Source: JALSHZ01 sp964614535
Lineage (GTDB): Bacteria; Pseudomonadota; Gammaproteobacteria; UWMA-0217
NCBI GenBank assembly: GCA_964614535.1
Contig: CAZTOZ010000001.1
Coordinates: 1 to 53,457 of the forward strand
Length of the DNA stretch: 53,457 bases
Reading direction: 5' to 3'
Shown here: piece by piece, positions 27,138 through 36,054 of the stretch
How positions within the stretch are numbered: the stretch's first letter is position 1
How the letters are laid out: each line of letters begins with the position of its first letter
Position numbers and translations under genes: made by a program
The notes under the pieces: model-generated
What the model was told of the DNA's origin: nothing
The model's database searches: none
What the model saw: only the letters and a program-made list of their open reading frames with translations

Positions 27138-27147
27138 AATATAGCAT
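27138..27147 (-). promoter_or_regulatory. extended -10 promoter element upstream of hfq
   Basis: Minus strand TGC-TATATT, an extended -10 (TGn before the hexamer), within the miaA-hfq gap. The -35 match is poor, which is tolerable for extended -10 promoters. The leader would be about 45 bases. Confidence 0.45.
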
Positions 27148-27152
27148 AGTCT

Positions 27153-28097
27153 TTATAAAAATGATTGAAATAGCGACACAAGTCCGTCTCGCAGCTGCGG
27201 CCATTCTAAATGGATAGGATCGATCCGTTCAAGCGCCGTCTCGCCCCGCAGCCAGGTGAGCTGGCGCTTGGCGAGCTGCCGCGTGGCGACAATCCCCTTC
27301 TCACGCATCCCGGCATAGTCCAGCCGCCCCTCCAGATACTGCCACACCTGGCGGTATCCCACTGATTTCATGGAAGGAAGCTCCAGGCTGAGCCGGCCGC
27401 TGGCGCGCAGAGACGCCACTTCATCGACGAATCCCGCCGCCAGCATCGCATCGAAACGGCGCGCGATCCTCTCGTGCAGAACGGCACGATCCCTGGGCAC
27501 GAGGGCAACGCTTGCCACCCGAAAGCGCGACCGGAGCCCCCCCTCACGCACCCGCTGCAACTCGCTGATGGGCCTGCCGGTGAGCATCCACACCTCCAGC
27601 GCGCGCTGCAACCGCTGCGGGTCATTGGGGTGAATACGGGCCGCCGCCACCGGATCCACCGCCGCCAGCCGCCGATGCAGATAGACCCAGCCATGGGTCC
27701 GGGCCTCCGCTTCGAGCGTCGCGCGGATCGCCGGGTCGGCCGTCGGCAACGGCGACAGACCGTCGAGCAACGCTCGGAAATAGAGCATCGTCCCGCCCAC
27801 CAGCAGCGGCACCCGGCCGGCGGCGTGAATCGCCTCGATCTCGGCCAACGCATCCTCCCGGAAACGGGCGGCCGAATAGGCCTCGTCCGGCGCGCAAATG
27901 TCGATCAGCCGGTGCGGCGCCCGCGCCAGCGTGGCCGCATCGGGCTTGGCGGTGCCGATGTCCATGCCACGATAGACGAGCGCCGAATCGACGCTGACGA
28001 TCTCCACCGGCAACGCCTCGACCAGCGCCACGGCCAACGCCGTCTTGCCGCTGGCCGTCGGCCCCATCAGACAGAGAACGGGCGGCCTACTCTCCAC
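27153..28097 (-). CDS. miaA: tRNA dimethylallyltransferase
   Basis: MiaA transfers a dimethylallyl group to A37 of tRNAs reading UNN codons. The 314-residue protein has the P-loop GPTASGKT, the following SVDSALVYRGMDIGTAKP (catalytic Asp), and the LLVGGTMLYF and SVGYRQ boxes. I chose the GTG at 28097 because the P-loop then starts about 11 residues in, close to the family; it overlaps the end of mutL by 11 bases. No clear ribosome site is visible, consistent with translational coupling to mutL. Confidence 0.96.
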   Translation of the reverse strand: MESRPPVLCLMGPTASGKTALAVALVEALPVEIVSVDSALVYRGMDIGTAKPDAATLARAPHRLIDICAPDEAYSAARFREDALAEIEAIHAAGRVPLLVGGTMLYFRALLDGLSPLPTADPAIRATLEAEARTHGWVYLHRRLAAVDPVAAARIHPNDPQRLQRALEVWMLTGRPISELQRVREGGLRSRFRVASVALVPRDRAVLHERIARRFDAMLAAGFVDEVASLRASGRLSLELPSMKSVGYRQVWQYLEGRLDYAGMREKGIVATRQLAKRQLTWLRGETALERIDPIHLEWPQLRDGLVSLFQSFL

Positions 28098-29901
28098 GCT
28101 GAAACAGCTTGTCGAGCTGGTCGATGGTGAACTGCATCCAGGTCGGGCGGCCATGATTGCACTGACCGCTGCGTTCGGTGCGCTCCATATCGCGCAGCAG
28201 CGCGTTCATCTCGGCAATGGTGAGCTGGCGGTTGGCCCGCACCGACCCGTGACAGGCCATCGTCGCCAGCAGTTCATTTTGTGCCTCCTCGATCCGCGCG
28301 CTGCTGCCGCGCTCCAGCAGATCGGCGAGCACATCGCGCACCAGCCGCTCCACGTCGGCGTCCTTGAGCAGCGTCGGCACGGCGCGAACGACGACGGACT
28401 CGGCGCCGCTTCGATCCAGCTCCAGCCCCAGCGAGCGCAACATCGGCGCCGAAGACTCGACGCAGTCGGCCTCCCGCCGGCTGACCCGGATCGTCAAGGG
28501 CAGCAACAGCGGCTGCACCTTCAGCCCATCGCCCTGCCAAGACTGCTTCAACCGCTCATAGGTGATGCGCTCATGGGCGGCGTGCATGTCCACCAACACC
28601 ATGCCCTTGTGATTCTGCGCCACGATATAGATGCCGTGGAGCTGCGCCAGCGCATACCCCAGCGGCGGCCCCTCGGCGGACTCGGCCGCCGCCTCGATCC
28701 GATGGGCCGGCAACGAGGGCGCCGCGGCCGCCAGCTGGCCGTACCCCGCCAACTGCTCCGCCACCCGTTCCGGCGCCGGCGTGGCGGACCGCTGCCACGA
28801 CGGCGGGGATGATGGCGGTGGTTCGGCCAGCGGCGCCTGCTGTTGCAACGGCGCCGCCTCGAGCACCATCGGTGCCGCCGGCGCCGGCGTCGAGTCGGCG
28901 GGGCGGATCCCGGCGATCACCTTCTTGAGCGTGCGAAAGATGAAGTCGTGCACCAACCGCGATTCACGAAAGCGCACCTCGTGCTTGGTGGGATGGGCAT
29001 TGACATCGACCAGCGCCGGATCCAGCGCCAGAAACAGCACATAGGCCGGATGACGACCATGATAGAGCACGTCCTGGTACCCCTGCCGCACCGCATGAGT
29101 CACCAGCTTGTCCCGAATCATCCGCCGATTGACATAGAAATACTGCATGTCCGCCTGGCTGCGGGAAAAGGTCGGCAGCCCCAACCACCCCCAGAGCCGC
29201 AGCCCCGCCCCGCTTTCGTCGAAGAACACCGACTGCTCGACGAAGGCGGGCCCCAGCACCTCGCCGATCCGGCGGCGGCGTGCATCCCCGGATGTGGCCG
29301 GCGGCAACCGGAACGTCTGCCGCCGGTTGTGATGCAGCTCGAACCCCACGTCGAAATGACTCAGCGCCAGCCGCCGCACCAACTGTTCGAGATGGCCGAA
29401 CTCCGTCTTCTCGGTGCGCAGAAACTTGCGGCGCGCCGGCACGTTGTAGAACAGGTCACGCACATCGACCGTCGTCCCCGGCGGGTGGGGAAACGGCTGC
29501 GGCTCCCCCAGCGGCACCCCCCCTTCGAGCTGATACCGCCAACCATTGTCCTGCCCGGCCACCGCCGACGCCATCTCCACCCGCGCCACCGAGGCGATGC
29601 TCGGCAACGCCTCGCCCCGAAAACCGAGACTCCGGATGTGTTCCAGGTCATCGAGGCTGCCGATCTTGCTGGTGGCGTGGCGGGCGAAGGCCAGCGGCAT
29701 CTCCTCCACGGGAATGCCCGCGCCGTCGTCACGAATGCGAATGCGCTTGATGCCGCCCCGTTCCACGTCGATGGAGATGGCCCGGGCGCCGGCATCGAGA
29801 CTGTTCTCCAGCAGCTCCTTGGCCACCGAGGCCGGGCGCTCGATCACCTCACCGGCGGCGATCTGATCGATCAGTTGGGGTGGGAGCTGGCGGATCGTCA
29901 T
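28087..29901 (-). CDS. mutL: DNA mismatch repair protein MutL (endonuclease type)
   Basis: MutL links MutS mismatch recognition to strand removal. The 604-residue protein has the GHKL ATPase motifs LLENSLDAGA, IRDDGAGI and GFRGEALPSIASV. The C-terminal domain has DMHAAHERITYE (438-449), matching the DQHA(X)2E(X)4E nicking-endonuclease motif with Gln changed to Met, plus ACHGSVRA and CNHGRP, the other metal-site motifs. E. coli MutL lacks these and depends on MutH. A Pro/Ala linker (about 330-400) joins the halves. I use the ATG at 29901; a GTG five codons earlier is in frame. Confidence 0.96.
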   Translation of the reverse strand: MTIRQLPPQLIDQIAAGEVIERPASVAKELLENSLDAGARAISIDVERGGIKRIRIRDDGAGIPVEEMPLAFARHATSKIGSLDDLEHIRSLGFRGEALPSIASVARVEMASAVAGQDNGWRYQLEGGVPLGEPQPFPHPPGTTVDVRDLFYNVPARRKFLRTEKTEFGHLEQLVRRLALSHFDVGFELHHNRRQTFRLPPATSGDARRRRIGEVLGPAFVEQSVFFDESGAGLRLWGWLGLPTFSRSQADMQYFYVNRRMIRDKLVTHAVRQGYQDVLYHGRHPAYVLFLALDPALVDVNAHPTKHEVRFRESRLVHDFIFRTLKKVIAGIRPADSTPAPAAPMVLEAAPLQQQAPLAEPPPSSPPSWQRSATPAPERVAEQLAGYGQLAAAAPSLPAHRIEAAAESAEGPPLGYALAQLHGIYIVAQNHKGMVLVDMHAAHERITYERLKQSWQGDGLKVQPLLLPLTIRVSRREADCVESSAPMLRSLGLELDRSGAESVVVRAVPTLLKDADVERLVRDVLADLLERGSSARIEEAQNELLATMACHGSVRANRQLTIAEMNALLRDMERTERSGQCNHGRPTWMQFTIDQLDKLFQRGE

Positions 29902-30003
29902 GGGCAGGGCGGGCACGCTGGAATGCGGCCGATTATCGGCGATATCGCCCCGTTTGGCGAGAATGGGACGCGCCCGGAAGACGATCGACCGCGACCGGCG
30001 AGA

Positions 30004-31365
30004 TCAGGTCTCGGTGACGGGGATCTTGAGCTTCTTGCCTACCAGCAGCTTGTCGCCGGAGAGACCGTTGACACTGCGCAGATAGTCCACCGGCACGCGG
30101 TAGCGCTGGGCGATGCCGGAGAGGGTGTCGCCACGCCGCACCACATGTTCGTGGGTCCGCATCCGCGCCACCAGCGTGTCGTCGGGCGCATGCTCGGCAA
30201 AGTATTTGCGAATGCCCCGGACCAGCGACTTCGCCAGCTTCTCCTGATGGGCGCGTGTGCGCAGACGCTTCTCCTCGCGCGGGTTGGAGATGAAGGCCGT
30301 CTCCACCAGCACCGACGGTACGTCCGGCGACTTGAGCACGACGAACGCGGCCTTTTCCACCTTGCGGCTGTGCACCTTGCCGACCCGGTCCAGCTCGGCC
30401 AGCAACTGGCGCGCCGCCTTTTCGCTGGTCTCGATGGTGTGACGCTGAGAGAGGTCGAGCAACACCGACGCCAGCATCTGATCGCGGTTGTCGAGGCTGA
30501 CACCACCGATCAGATCGACCGCGTTCTCCTGTTGGGCGAGAAAACGGGCCGCCTCGCTGGAGGCGCCGTTCTCCGAGAGGATATAGACCGACGATCCCTG
30601 GGCATCGGGATTCGGCGACGCGTCGGCATGAATCGAAATGAAGAGATCCGCCTTGGCCGCCCGCGCCTTGTTGATACGCTCGCGCAGCGGCAGAAAGGTA
30701 TCGCTGTTGCGAATCAGCACCGGTCTGTAGCCCGGCTCGCGCTCCAACAGCTTGGCCAGGCGGCGCGCCACCTGCAGCACCACCTGCTTCTCCCGCGTTC
30801 CCCGCTTGCCCACCGCGCCCGGATCCTTGCCACCATGGCCGGCATCGATGGCGATGACGAGATCACGCGGTTTGCGCGGCTTCGGCTTCTTCGCCGTCTT
30901 GACCGGCTTGCGCTTCGGCGGCTCCACGGCGGCGGCCAGCGGCTGCTTGAACTCGACGATCAACTGCTGGCGGCCATCGGCGCCACGCCGCACACGGGTA
31001 CTGGTCGGCACCTGCCGCGCCATGTCGAGCACCACGCGCAGATCGTCACCGTTGCGCTTGCCGTAACGCAGCCGCTTGACGAGTTGCGACGGCCCCAACG
31101 CCAGACGCTCGACCCCCATCGAGGTGTCGGGAAAGTCGAGCACCACCCGGCTGGGGTTGTTCAGATGGAACAGCTTGTGGCGAGCACTGCCGGCCAGGTC
31201 GAAGACGACGCGCACCGTGCCCCCGTCGCGCTCCAGGCGCACGCCGCGAATGGCGTTCGCCTGCCCGGCCAACGCCCACGGCGCCTCTCCCGTCAGCGCA
31301 ACGGCCACGGCGGCGGCGACGCGGCGCAGAAAGAGTCTGCGGTTGTTGTTCGAATGATCGGTCAC
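30004..31365 (-). CDS. amiB: N-acetylmuramoyl-L-alanine amidase AmiB
   Basis: Cleaves the peptide from MurNAc during daughter-cell separation. The 453-residue product has an AMIN domain (about 35-135), a Lys/Arg/Pro linker, a zinc Amidase_3 domain (IDAGHGGKDPGA, SIHADASP and VETAFISNPREE carrying zinc His/Glu) and a C-terminal LysM repeat (HVVRRGDTLSGIAQRY). The signal peptide is NRRLFLRRVAAAVAVAL, a twin-arginine motif, so export may be by Tat. I chose the GTG at 31365, which gives a normal Tat n-region; in-frame starts at 31419 and 31467 are possible. E. coli AmiB lacks LysM, but the Pseudomonas-type version has it. Confidence 0.93.
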   Translation of the reverse strand: MTDHSNNNRRLFLRRVAAAVAVALTGEAPWALAGQANAIRGVRLERDGGTVRVVFDLAGSARHKLFHLNNPSRVVLDFPDTSMGVERLALGPSQLVKRLRYGKRNGDDLRVVLDMARQVPTSTRVRRGADGRQQLIVEFKQPLAAAVEPPKRKPVKTAKKPKPRKPRDLVIAIDAGHGGKDPGAVGKRGTREKQVVLQVARRLAKLLEREPGYRPVLIRNSDTFLPLRERINKARAAKADLFISIHADASPNPDAQGSSVYILSENGASSEAARFLAQQENAVDLIGGVSLDNRDQMLASVLLDLSQRHTIETSEKAARQLLAELDRVGKVHSRKVEKAAFVVLKSPDVPSVLVETAFISNPREEKRLRTRAHQEKLAKSLVRGIRKYFAEHAPDDTLVARMRTHEHVVRRGDTLSGIAQRYRVPVDYLRSVNGLSGDKLLVGKKLKIPVTET

Positions 31366-31559
31366 GGCTGTTTCTGCAACTGATTGATTTTTCGTTCGAT
31401 AGCGTCCACGGCCCAGCATTGGGCAGGCACTAACGCCCCATGTTATCCGCATTGACGAATATAGCAAGCTTTCCCTTGTTTTTTAGCGACATAGCCCACG
31501 AAGTTCAAGCCCTTCATTGCGACGGAACCGCTCCCCGGCCCGGATAGCGGCGGACCCCG

Positions 31560-32021
31560 TCACGACGAATCGCCGTGCAGCCAGAAACCGGCGGTGCCGT
31601 GCCACCGCCCGGCCAGCGTCAGTTCGGCGCGACGCCCCGCGCCCTCGTGGTGGAGCGAGACGTCGAGATCGGCCGGCGGCAACATCCCCTCGCCACGGGC
31701 GGGCCATTCTATCAGGCACAGCGCACCGGAACCGAGATAGTCTTCAAACCCCAGATACGCCAGCTCCTCCGGATCGGCCAGCCGGTAGAGGTCGAAATGA
31801 AAAACCGACCGGCCACCGATCTCATAGGGCTCGACCAGGGTATAGGTGGGGCTCCTGACCCGCCCTTCATGACCCAGTGCCCGCAACAACGCGCGAACGA
31901 AGCAGGTCTTGCCGGCCCCCAGATCACCCTGCAGATAGACGATGTTCAGCCTGGCGATCAGCGGCGCGAGCCGTTCGGCCAGCGCCACCGTCGCCGCCTC
32001 GTCGGGCAGCCCGACTCTCAT
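31560..32021 (-). CDS. tsaE: tRNA threonylcarbamoyladenosine biosynthesis ATPase TsaE
   Basis: TsaE is the small ATPase of the t6A complex with TsaB and TsaD, needed for A37 modification of ANN-decoding tRNAs. The 153-residue protein has the Walker A GDLGAGKT, the SPTYTLVEPY segment and the IEWPARGEGMLPP box. Its ATG at 32021 overlaps the nnr stop in an ATGA, so I prefer it to the in-frame ATG at 32048. It continues the superoperon towards amiB after a 194-base gap. Confidence 0.95.
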   Translation of the reverse strand: MRVGLPDEAATVALAERLAPLIARLNIVYLQGDLGAGKTCFVRALLRALGHEGRVRSPTYTLVEPYEIGGRSVFHFDLYRLADPEELAYLGFEDYLGSGALCLIEWPARGEGMLPPADLDVSLHHEGAGRRAELTLAGRWHGTAGFWLHGDSS

Positions 32022-33496
32022 CGCGGATTCACCAGCTGCCGCAACCATGGCATCAGATCGGTGGCCAGCAGGCCACGCTGTTGCGCGCCGGCGGCGCGGT
32101 CGCCGGCGGTGGCGTGGACGACGACGCCGAGGCAGGCCGCCAGTTCGAGATCGAACCCCTGGGCCATCAGCCCGGCGATGACCCCCGTGAGCAGGTCACC
32201 CATCCCACCGGACGCCATCCCGGGATTGCCGGCATCACAGAGATAGAAGCCGCCGGGCCCCGCGATGATGGTCCCCGCCCCCTTGAGGACGACGACGCCA
32301 CCGTAGCGCAGCCGGAGCTCCTTGGCGCTGCGCAGCCGGTCGGCCTGGACGTCGCGGGTCTCGATGTCGAGTAGCTTCGCCGCCTCGCCGGGATGGGGTG
32401 TCAGCACGCGACGATGACGCCGCTCCGGCGCCCCGGCCAGATAGGAGAGCGCCCCGGCATCGACGACCATCGGCAGATCGGCCACGTTGGCACGCGCCCA
32501 GCAGTTGTGTGACCAGGCGCTGTGGTGCATCCCCGGCCCCAGCGCGACGACGGTGGCCCGCTCGGTGAGCTTGCGCTGCACCGCCGCGCTGTCGATGCCG
32601 CGCACCATCAGCTCCGGCCTGCCGGCGTTGAGCATCGCCGCATGGTCGGGGTGGGTGCCCACCGACACCAGCCCGGCGCCGACGCGCAGCGCCGCTTCGG
32701 CCGCCATCCGCGCCGCGCCGCCCATGCCCTGATCGCCGCCGAGCACCAACACATGCCCGAAGTCTCCCTTGTGGCAGACGGCCGGACGCGGCCGCAGCCA
32801 CGTCGCCAGATCCTCGGCCAGCAACCGCAGCACCGCCGGCTGGAATTTCTCGTAGACCGTATCGGGACAGTCGAGATCATCGAGGATGACGCTGCCACAG
32901 AAGTCGGCGGCGCGGCCGGTGAACAGCCCCAGCTTCAAGCCGATGAAGGTGACCGTCTCCGCCGCCATCACCGCACTGCCGAGCGGGTTGCCGGTCTCAC
33001 TGGAGAGGCCGCTGGGGATATCGACCGCCACCACCGGCGCGCGGTGCTCGTTGACGAGCTGCACCGCCACCAGGAAACGCCCCTCCAACGGCCGCGCCAG
33101 GCCGGTGCCGAAAATGGCATCGACGATCACGTCGTAGTCGGCCGCCAGCGTGCCATCGAACGGACGGGTCTCGCCACCGGCCGCCGTCCACTGCTGGAAA
33201 GCCTTGCGGGCATCGCCGCGCAGGCGCTCCGGCTCGCTCAGCGTCAGCAAATCCACCGGATGGCCGGCCTCGCGCAGCCGCATGGCCGCGACATAACCGT
33301 CACCGCCGTTGTTGCCAGGGCCACAGAGCACCAGCACACGCCCGCCGTCGCCCGCCAGCGCCGTCGCCTGCTCGAAGACAGCGTGACCGGCCCGCGTCAT
33401 CAGCGTAAAGCCGGGCACACCGTGGCGCTCGATCACCTCGCGCTCGATGGCACGGATCTGCTCGGCGGTGTAGAGGCGTCGGGACAAATGTTTCAT
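32018..33496 (-). CDS. nnr: bifunctional NAD(P)HX epimerase/ADP-dependent dehydratase
   Basis: Repairs hydrated NAD(P)H. The 492-residue protein fuses the YjeF_N epimerase (about 1-215, LCGPGNNGGDGYVAA) with the ribokinase-like dehydratase (about 230-490: VLGGDQGMGGAA, LTPHPGEAAKLL, and the signature NPGMASGGMGDLLTGVIAGL). Start to start, it is only 20 bases from divergent queG. Its ATG at 33496 has no ribosome site, and a perfect TATAAT lies six bases upstream, so the mRNA is probably leaderless. Confidence 0.97.
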   Translation of the reverse strand: MKHLSRRLYTAEQIRAIEREVIERHGVPGFTLMTRAGHAVFEQATALAGDGGRVLVLCGPGNNGGDGYVAAMRLREAGHPVDLLTLSEPERLRGDARKAFQQWTAAGGETRPFDGTLAADYDVIVDAIFGTGLARPLEGRFLVAVQLVNEHRAPVVAVDIPSGLSSETGNPLGSAVMAAETVTFIGLKLGLFTGRAADFCGSVILDDLDCPDTVYEKFQPAVLRLLAEDLATWLRPRPAVCHKGDFGHVLVLGGDQGMGGAARMAAEAALRVGAGLVSVGTHPDHAAMLNAGRPELMVRGIDSAAVQRKLTERATVVALGPGMHHSAWSHNCWARANVADLPMVVDAGALSYLAGAPERRHRRVLTPHPGEAAKLLDIETRDVQADRLRSAKELRLRYGGVVVLKGAGTIIAGPGGFYLCDAGNPGMASGGMGDLLTGVIAGLMAQGFDLELAACLGVVVHATAGDRAAGAQQRGLLATDLMPWLRQLVNPR

Positions 33497-33502
33497 GGGC
33501 GA

Positions 33503-33510
33503 ATTATACT
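33503..33510. promoter_or_regulatory. back-to-back -10 elements for nnr and queG (leaderless)
   Basis: The 20 bases between the nnr and queG start codons contain ATTATACT. Read plus it gives TATACT (33505-33510) six bases before the queG ATG; read minus it gives TATAAT (33508-33503) six bases before the nnr ATG. Starts at the usual distance would fall on the A of each ATG. Neither gene has a Shine-Dalgarno sequence. A possible plus-strand -35 is GGGACA, 18 bases upstream inside nnr. Confidence 0.68.
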
Positions 33511-33516
33511 GATCCG

Positions 33517-34596
33517 ATGCCCGCCAACACCCCCTCCACCCTGCCCGCCGATCTGCCGGCCCGCATTCGCGCCTGGGGCAAGACGCTCGGCTTCGCCGAC
33601 ATCCGCATCAGCGACACCGACCTCTCCCTCGCCGAACACCACTTCGAACAGTGGCTGGCCCACGGTTACCACGCCGACATGGACTACATGGCCCGCCACG
33701 GCCGTAAGCGCAGCCGACCAGCCGAGCTGGAGCCTGGCACGATCCGCATCCTCTCGGCACGGATGGAGTATTTTCCCGGCAACAGCCGCGAGCCGTGGTC
33801 GGTGCTGCAAGACCCGGCACTGGGCTATGTCTCCCGCTATGCGCTCGGGCGCGACTACCACAAGCTGATGCGCAAACGGCTGCAACGGCTGGCGCGGCAG
33901 ATCGAGGCGGCGGTCGGGCCGTTCGGCCACCGCGTCTTCGTCGACAGCGCGCCGGTGCTGGAAAAACCGATCGCCGCCAAGGCCGGGATCGGCTGGACCG
34001 GCAAGCACAGCAACATTCTGACGCGGAAAGGGTCTTGGTTCTTCCTCGGCGAGATCTACACCGACCTGCCACTGCCCACCGACGCTCCGGTGGCCGGGCA
34101 CTGCGGTCGCTGCACCGCCTGCATCGACGTCTGTCCCACCAGCGCCATCGTCGCCGACGGCGTCGTCGATGCGCGGCGGTGCATCTCCTATCTGACGATC
34201 GAGAACCACGGACCCATTCCCGCCGAGTTGCGGCCGCTGCTCGGCAACCGCATCTATGGCTGCGACGACTGCCAGCTGGTCTGTCCGTGGAACCGTTTTG
34301 CCCGCCCGGCCGGGCTGCCCGACTTCGATGTGCGTCACGGCCTCGACGGCGCCACACTGGTGTCGCTGTTCGGCTGGGACGAGCAGACCTTCCTGAAACG
34401 GATGGAGGGCTCGCCGATCCGCCGCATCGGACATCGCGGCTGGCTACGCAACATCGCCGTGGCACTCGGCAACGGCCCGGCCAGCGACGCCGCGCTCGAC
34501 GCGCTGCGCACCCGGCGCAGCCACCCCGACGCAATGGTGGCCGAGCACGCCCGCTGGGCCATCGACCGGCTGGAGAAACGACGATGCGGGGGGTGA
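33517..34596 (+). CDS. queG: epoxyqueuosine reductase
   Basis: QueG performs the last step of queuosine tRNA modification, using cobalamin and two 4Fe-4S clusters. The 359-residue protein has the ferredoxin-type motifs CGRCTACIDVCPTSAI and CDDCQLVCPWN, the RYALGRDYHKLMRKRL segment, FVDSAPVLEK before the metal domain, and a HEAT-like C-terminus. It diverges from nnr as queG/yjeS does in E. coli and Pseudomonas. It has no ribosome binding site and starts right beside a -10 element. It overlaps the start of the following dehydrogenase. Confidence 0.97.
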   Translation: MPANTPSTLPADLPARIRAWGKTLGFADIRISDTDLSLAEHHFEQWLAHGYHADMDYMARHGRKRSRPAELEPGTIRILSARMEYFPGNSREPWSVLQDPALGYVSRYALGRDYHKLMRKRLQRLARQIEAAVGPFGHRVFVDSAPVLEKPIAAKAGIGWTGKHSNILTRKGSWFFLGEIYTDLPLPTDAPVAGHCGRCTACIDVCPTSAIVADGVVDARRCISYLTIENHGPIPAELRPLLGNRIYGCDDCQLVCPWNRFARPAGLPDFDVRHGLDGATLVSLFGWDEQTFLKRMEGSPIRRIGHRGWLRNIAVALGNGPASDAALDALRTRRSHPDAMVAEHARWAIDRLEKRRCGG

Positions 34597-35534
34597 TGCT
34601 CGATCGCGCCAGCCTCGACCGCGGGGATCTCGACCTGACCCGGCTGCTGACGCTGCTGTCGGGCTGGCGGCTCCACGACGCCACCCCGCCGGGGAAGCTG
34701 GACGCCCACCTCGACGGCGCCGAGGTGGTGCTGACCAACAAGGTGGTTCTCGATCGGGCCACCCTCGAACGCCACCGCCGGCTCCGGCTGGTCTGCGTAC
34801 TGGCCACCGGCACCGACAACGTCGATCTCGACGCCGCCGCCGCGCTCGGCATCACCGTCCGCAATGTCACCGCCTACGGCACCACCTCGGTGGTGCAACA
34901 TCTCTTCGCACTGATGCTGGCGCTGGCACGGCGGCTGCCGGCACAGCTCGACGCCGTCGCGGCGGGCGACTGGAGCCGTAGCGAGCAGTTCTGCCTGCTC
35001 GACCAGCCGATCGACGACCTGGCCGGCAAGCGGCTCGGCATCATCGGTCATGGGGAGCTGGGCCAGGCCGTGGCGCGAACCGGCGAATGTTTTGGCATGA
35101 TCCCGCTGATCGCCGAGCGGCGTGGCGAACCACCCCGCCGCGGCCGGCTGCCGTTCGAGCAGGTGGTCGCCAAGGCCGACGTGCTGAGCCTGCACTGCCC
35201 GCTGACCCCGCAGACCGAAAAACTCATCGATGCCACCGTGCTCGCCGCCATGCCACGACACGGCTGGCTCATCAACACCGCCCGTGGCGGCCTCGTCGAC
35301 GAAGCGGCCCTTGCCAACGCCCTCGACCGTGGCATCATTGCCGCCGCAGCGCTGGACGTGCTGTCACAGGAGCCGCCACCGCCGGATCACCCCCTGCTCA
35401 CACCGCCGCGGGAGAACCTCATCGTCACCCCGCACGTCGCCTGGGCAGCCCGGTCGGCGCGGCAACGGATCATCGATCTCACCTGCGACAACATCGAAGC
35501 CTATCTGGAAGCAACCGGGACACCACGACCATGA
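34584..35534 (+). CDS. D-2-hydroxyacid dehydrogenase (glycerate/hydroxypyruvate type)
   Basis: A 316-residue NAD(P)-dependent oxidoreductase. Visible are the Rossmann motif GIIGHGELGQAVAR, the catalytic Arg in NTARGGLVDEAAL, Glu in DVLSQEPPP and the catalytic His in VTPHVAWA. It most resembles the glycerate dehydrogenase/hydroxypyruvate reductase branch (HprA-like), but substrate cannot be fixed from sequence. The start at 34584 gives MRGVMLD and a GGAG eight bases upstream, overlapping queG by 13 bases; an ATG at 34596 is the alternative. Its stop overlaps the HIT gene in an ATGA. Confidence 0.9.
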   Translation: MRGVMLDRASLDRGDLDLTRLLTLLSGWRLHDATPPGKLDAHLDGAEVVLTNKVVLDRATLERHRRLRLVCVLATGTDNVDLDAAAALGITVRNVTAYGTTSVVQHLFALMLALARRLPAQLDAVAAGDWSRSEQFCLLDQPIDDLAGKRLGIIGHGELGQAVARTGECFGMIPLIAERRGEPPRRGRLPFEQVVAKADVLSLHCPLTPQTEKLIDATVLAAMPRHGWLINTARGGLVDEAALANALDRGIIAAAALDVLSQEPPPPDHPLLTPPRENLIVTPHVAWAARSARQRIIDLTCDNIEAYLEATGTPRP

Positions 35535-35962
35535 GCAACGACAAGCCCTTCGACCCCAACGACCCCTGTCTCTTCTGCAATCCCAGCGACGACGAGATCA
35601 TCGCCGAAACCGAGCATGCATGGCTGATCAAGGACTGCTTCCCGGTCAGTCCCGGCCACTGCCTGGTGATCCCCAAGCGTCACATCCGCAGCTATTTCGA
35701 CAGCACGCCGGCGGAGGCCGCCGACTACCACACGCTGATCCAGAAGGCGAAGAGCTGGGTCGAGGCGCAGCACACCCCCGACGGCTACAACATCGGCTGC
35801 AACAACGAGGAGGCCGCCGGTCAGAGCGTCTTCCACCTCCACATCCACATCATTCCCCGCTACCGCGGCGACGTGGAGAATCCCCGCGGCGGCGTGCGCA
35901 ACGTCGTGCCAAAGGCCGCCCGCTACGACATCAACGAACACAAGAAGGCCAAGGGCGGCTGA
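35531..35962 (+). CDS. HIT-family (histidine triad) protein
   Basis: A 143-residue nucleotide-binding protein. The histidine triad is FHLHIHIIP, with the SPGHCLVIPKRH segment upstream as in the Fhit/HINT fold. A CLFC pair lies near the N-terminus. HIT proteins hydrolyse nucleotide phosphoramidates or dinucleoside polyphosphates; the exact substrate is unknown. The ATG overlaps the preceding stop (ATGA), so it is coupled to the dehydrogenase and probably to queG. Confidence 0.9.
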   Translation: MSNDKPFDPNDPCLFCNPSDDEIIAETEHAWLIKDCFPVSPGHCLVIPKRHIRSYFDSTPAEAADYHTLIQKAKSWVEAQHTPDGYNIGCNNEEAAGQSVFHLHIHIIPRYRGDVENPRGGVRNVVPKAARYDINEHKKAKGG

Positions 35963-36054
35963 CGCGCCACAAGACCTCGCGACGCGCCCTGCTTCACAGT
36001 CGCGCCGTGGCCCCGCTGTTACACTGCCGGGGAAACACCATCAGGGATGTCGTC

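Noticed and set aside
28843..31383. Very long plus-strand open frame (846 codons) opposite mutL and amiB
   Set aside because: Fully antisense to two well-supported genes; it is His/Arg/Gln-rich with no domain, typical of a frame opened by high-GC codon bias.
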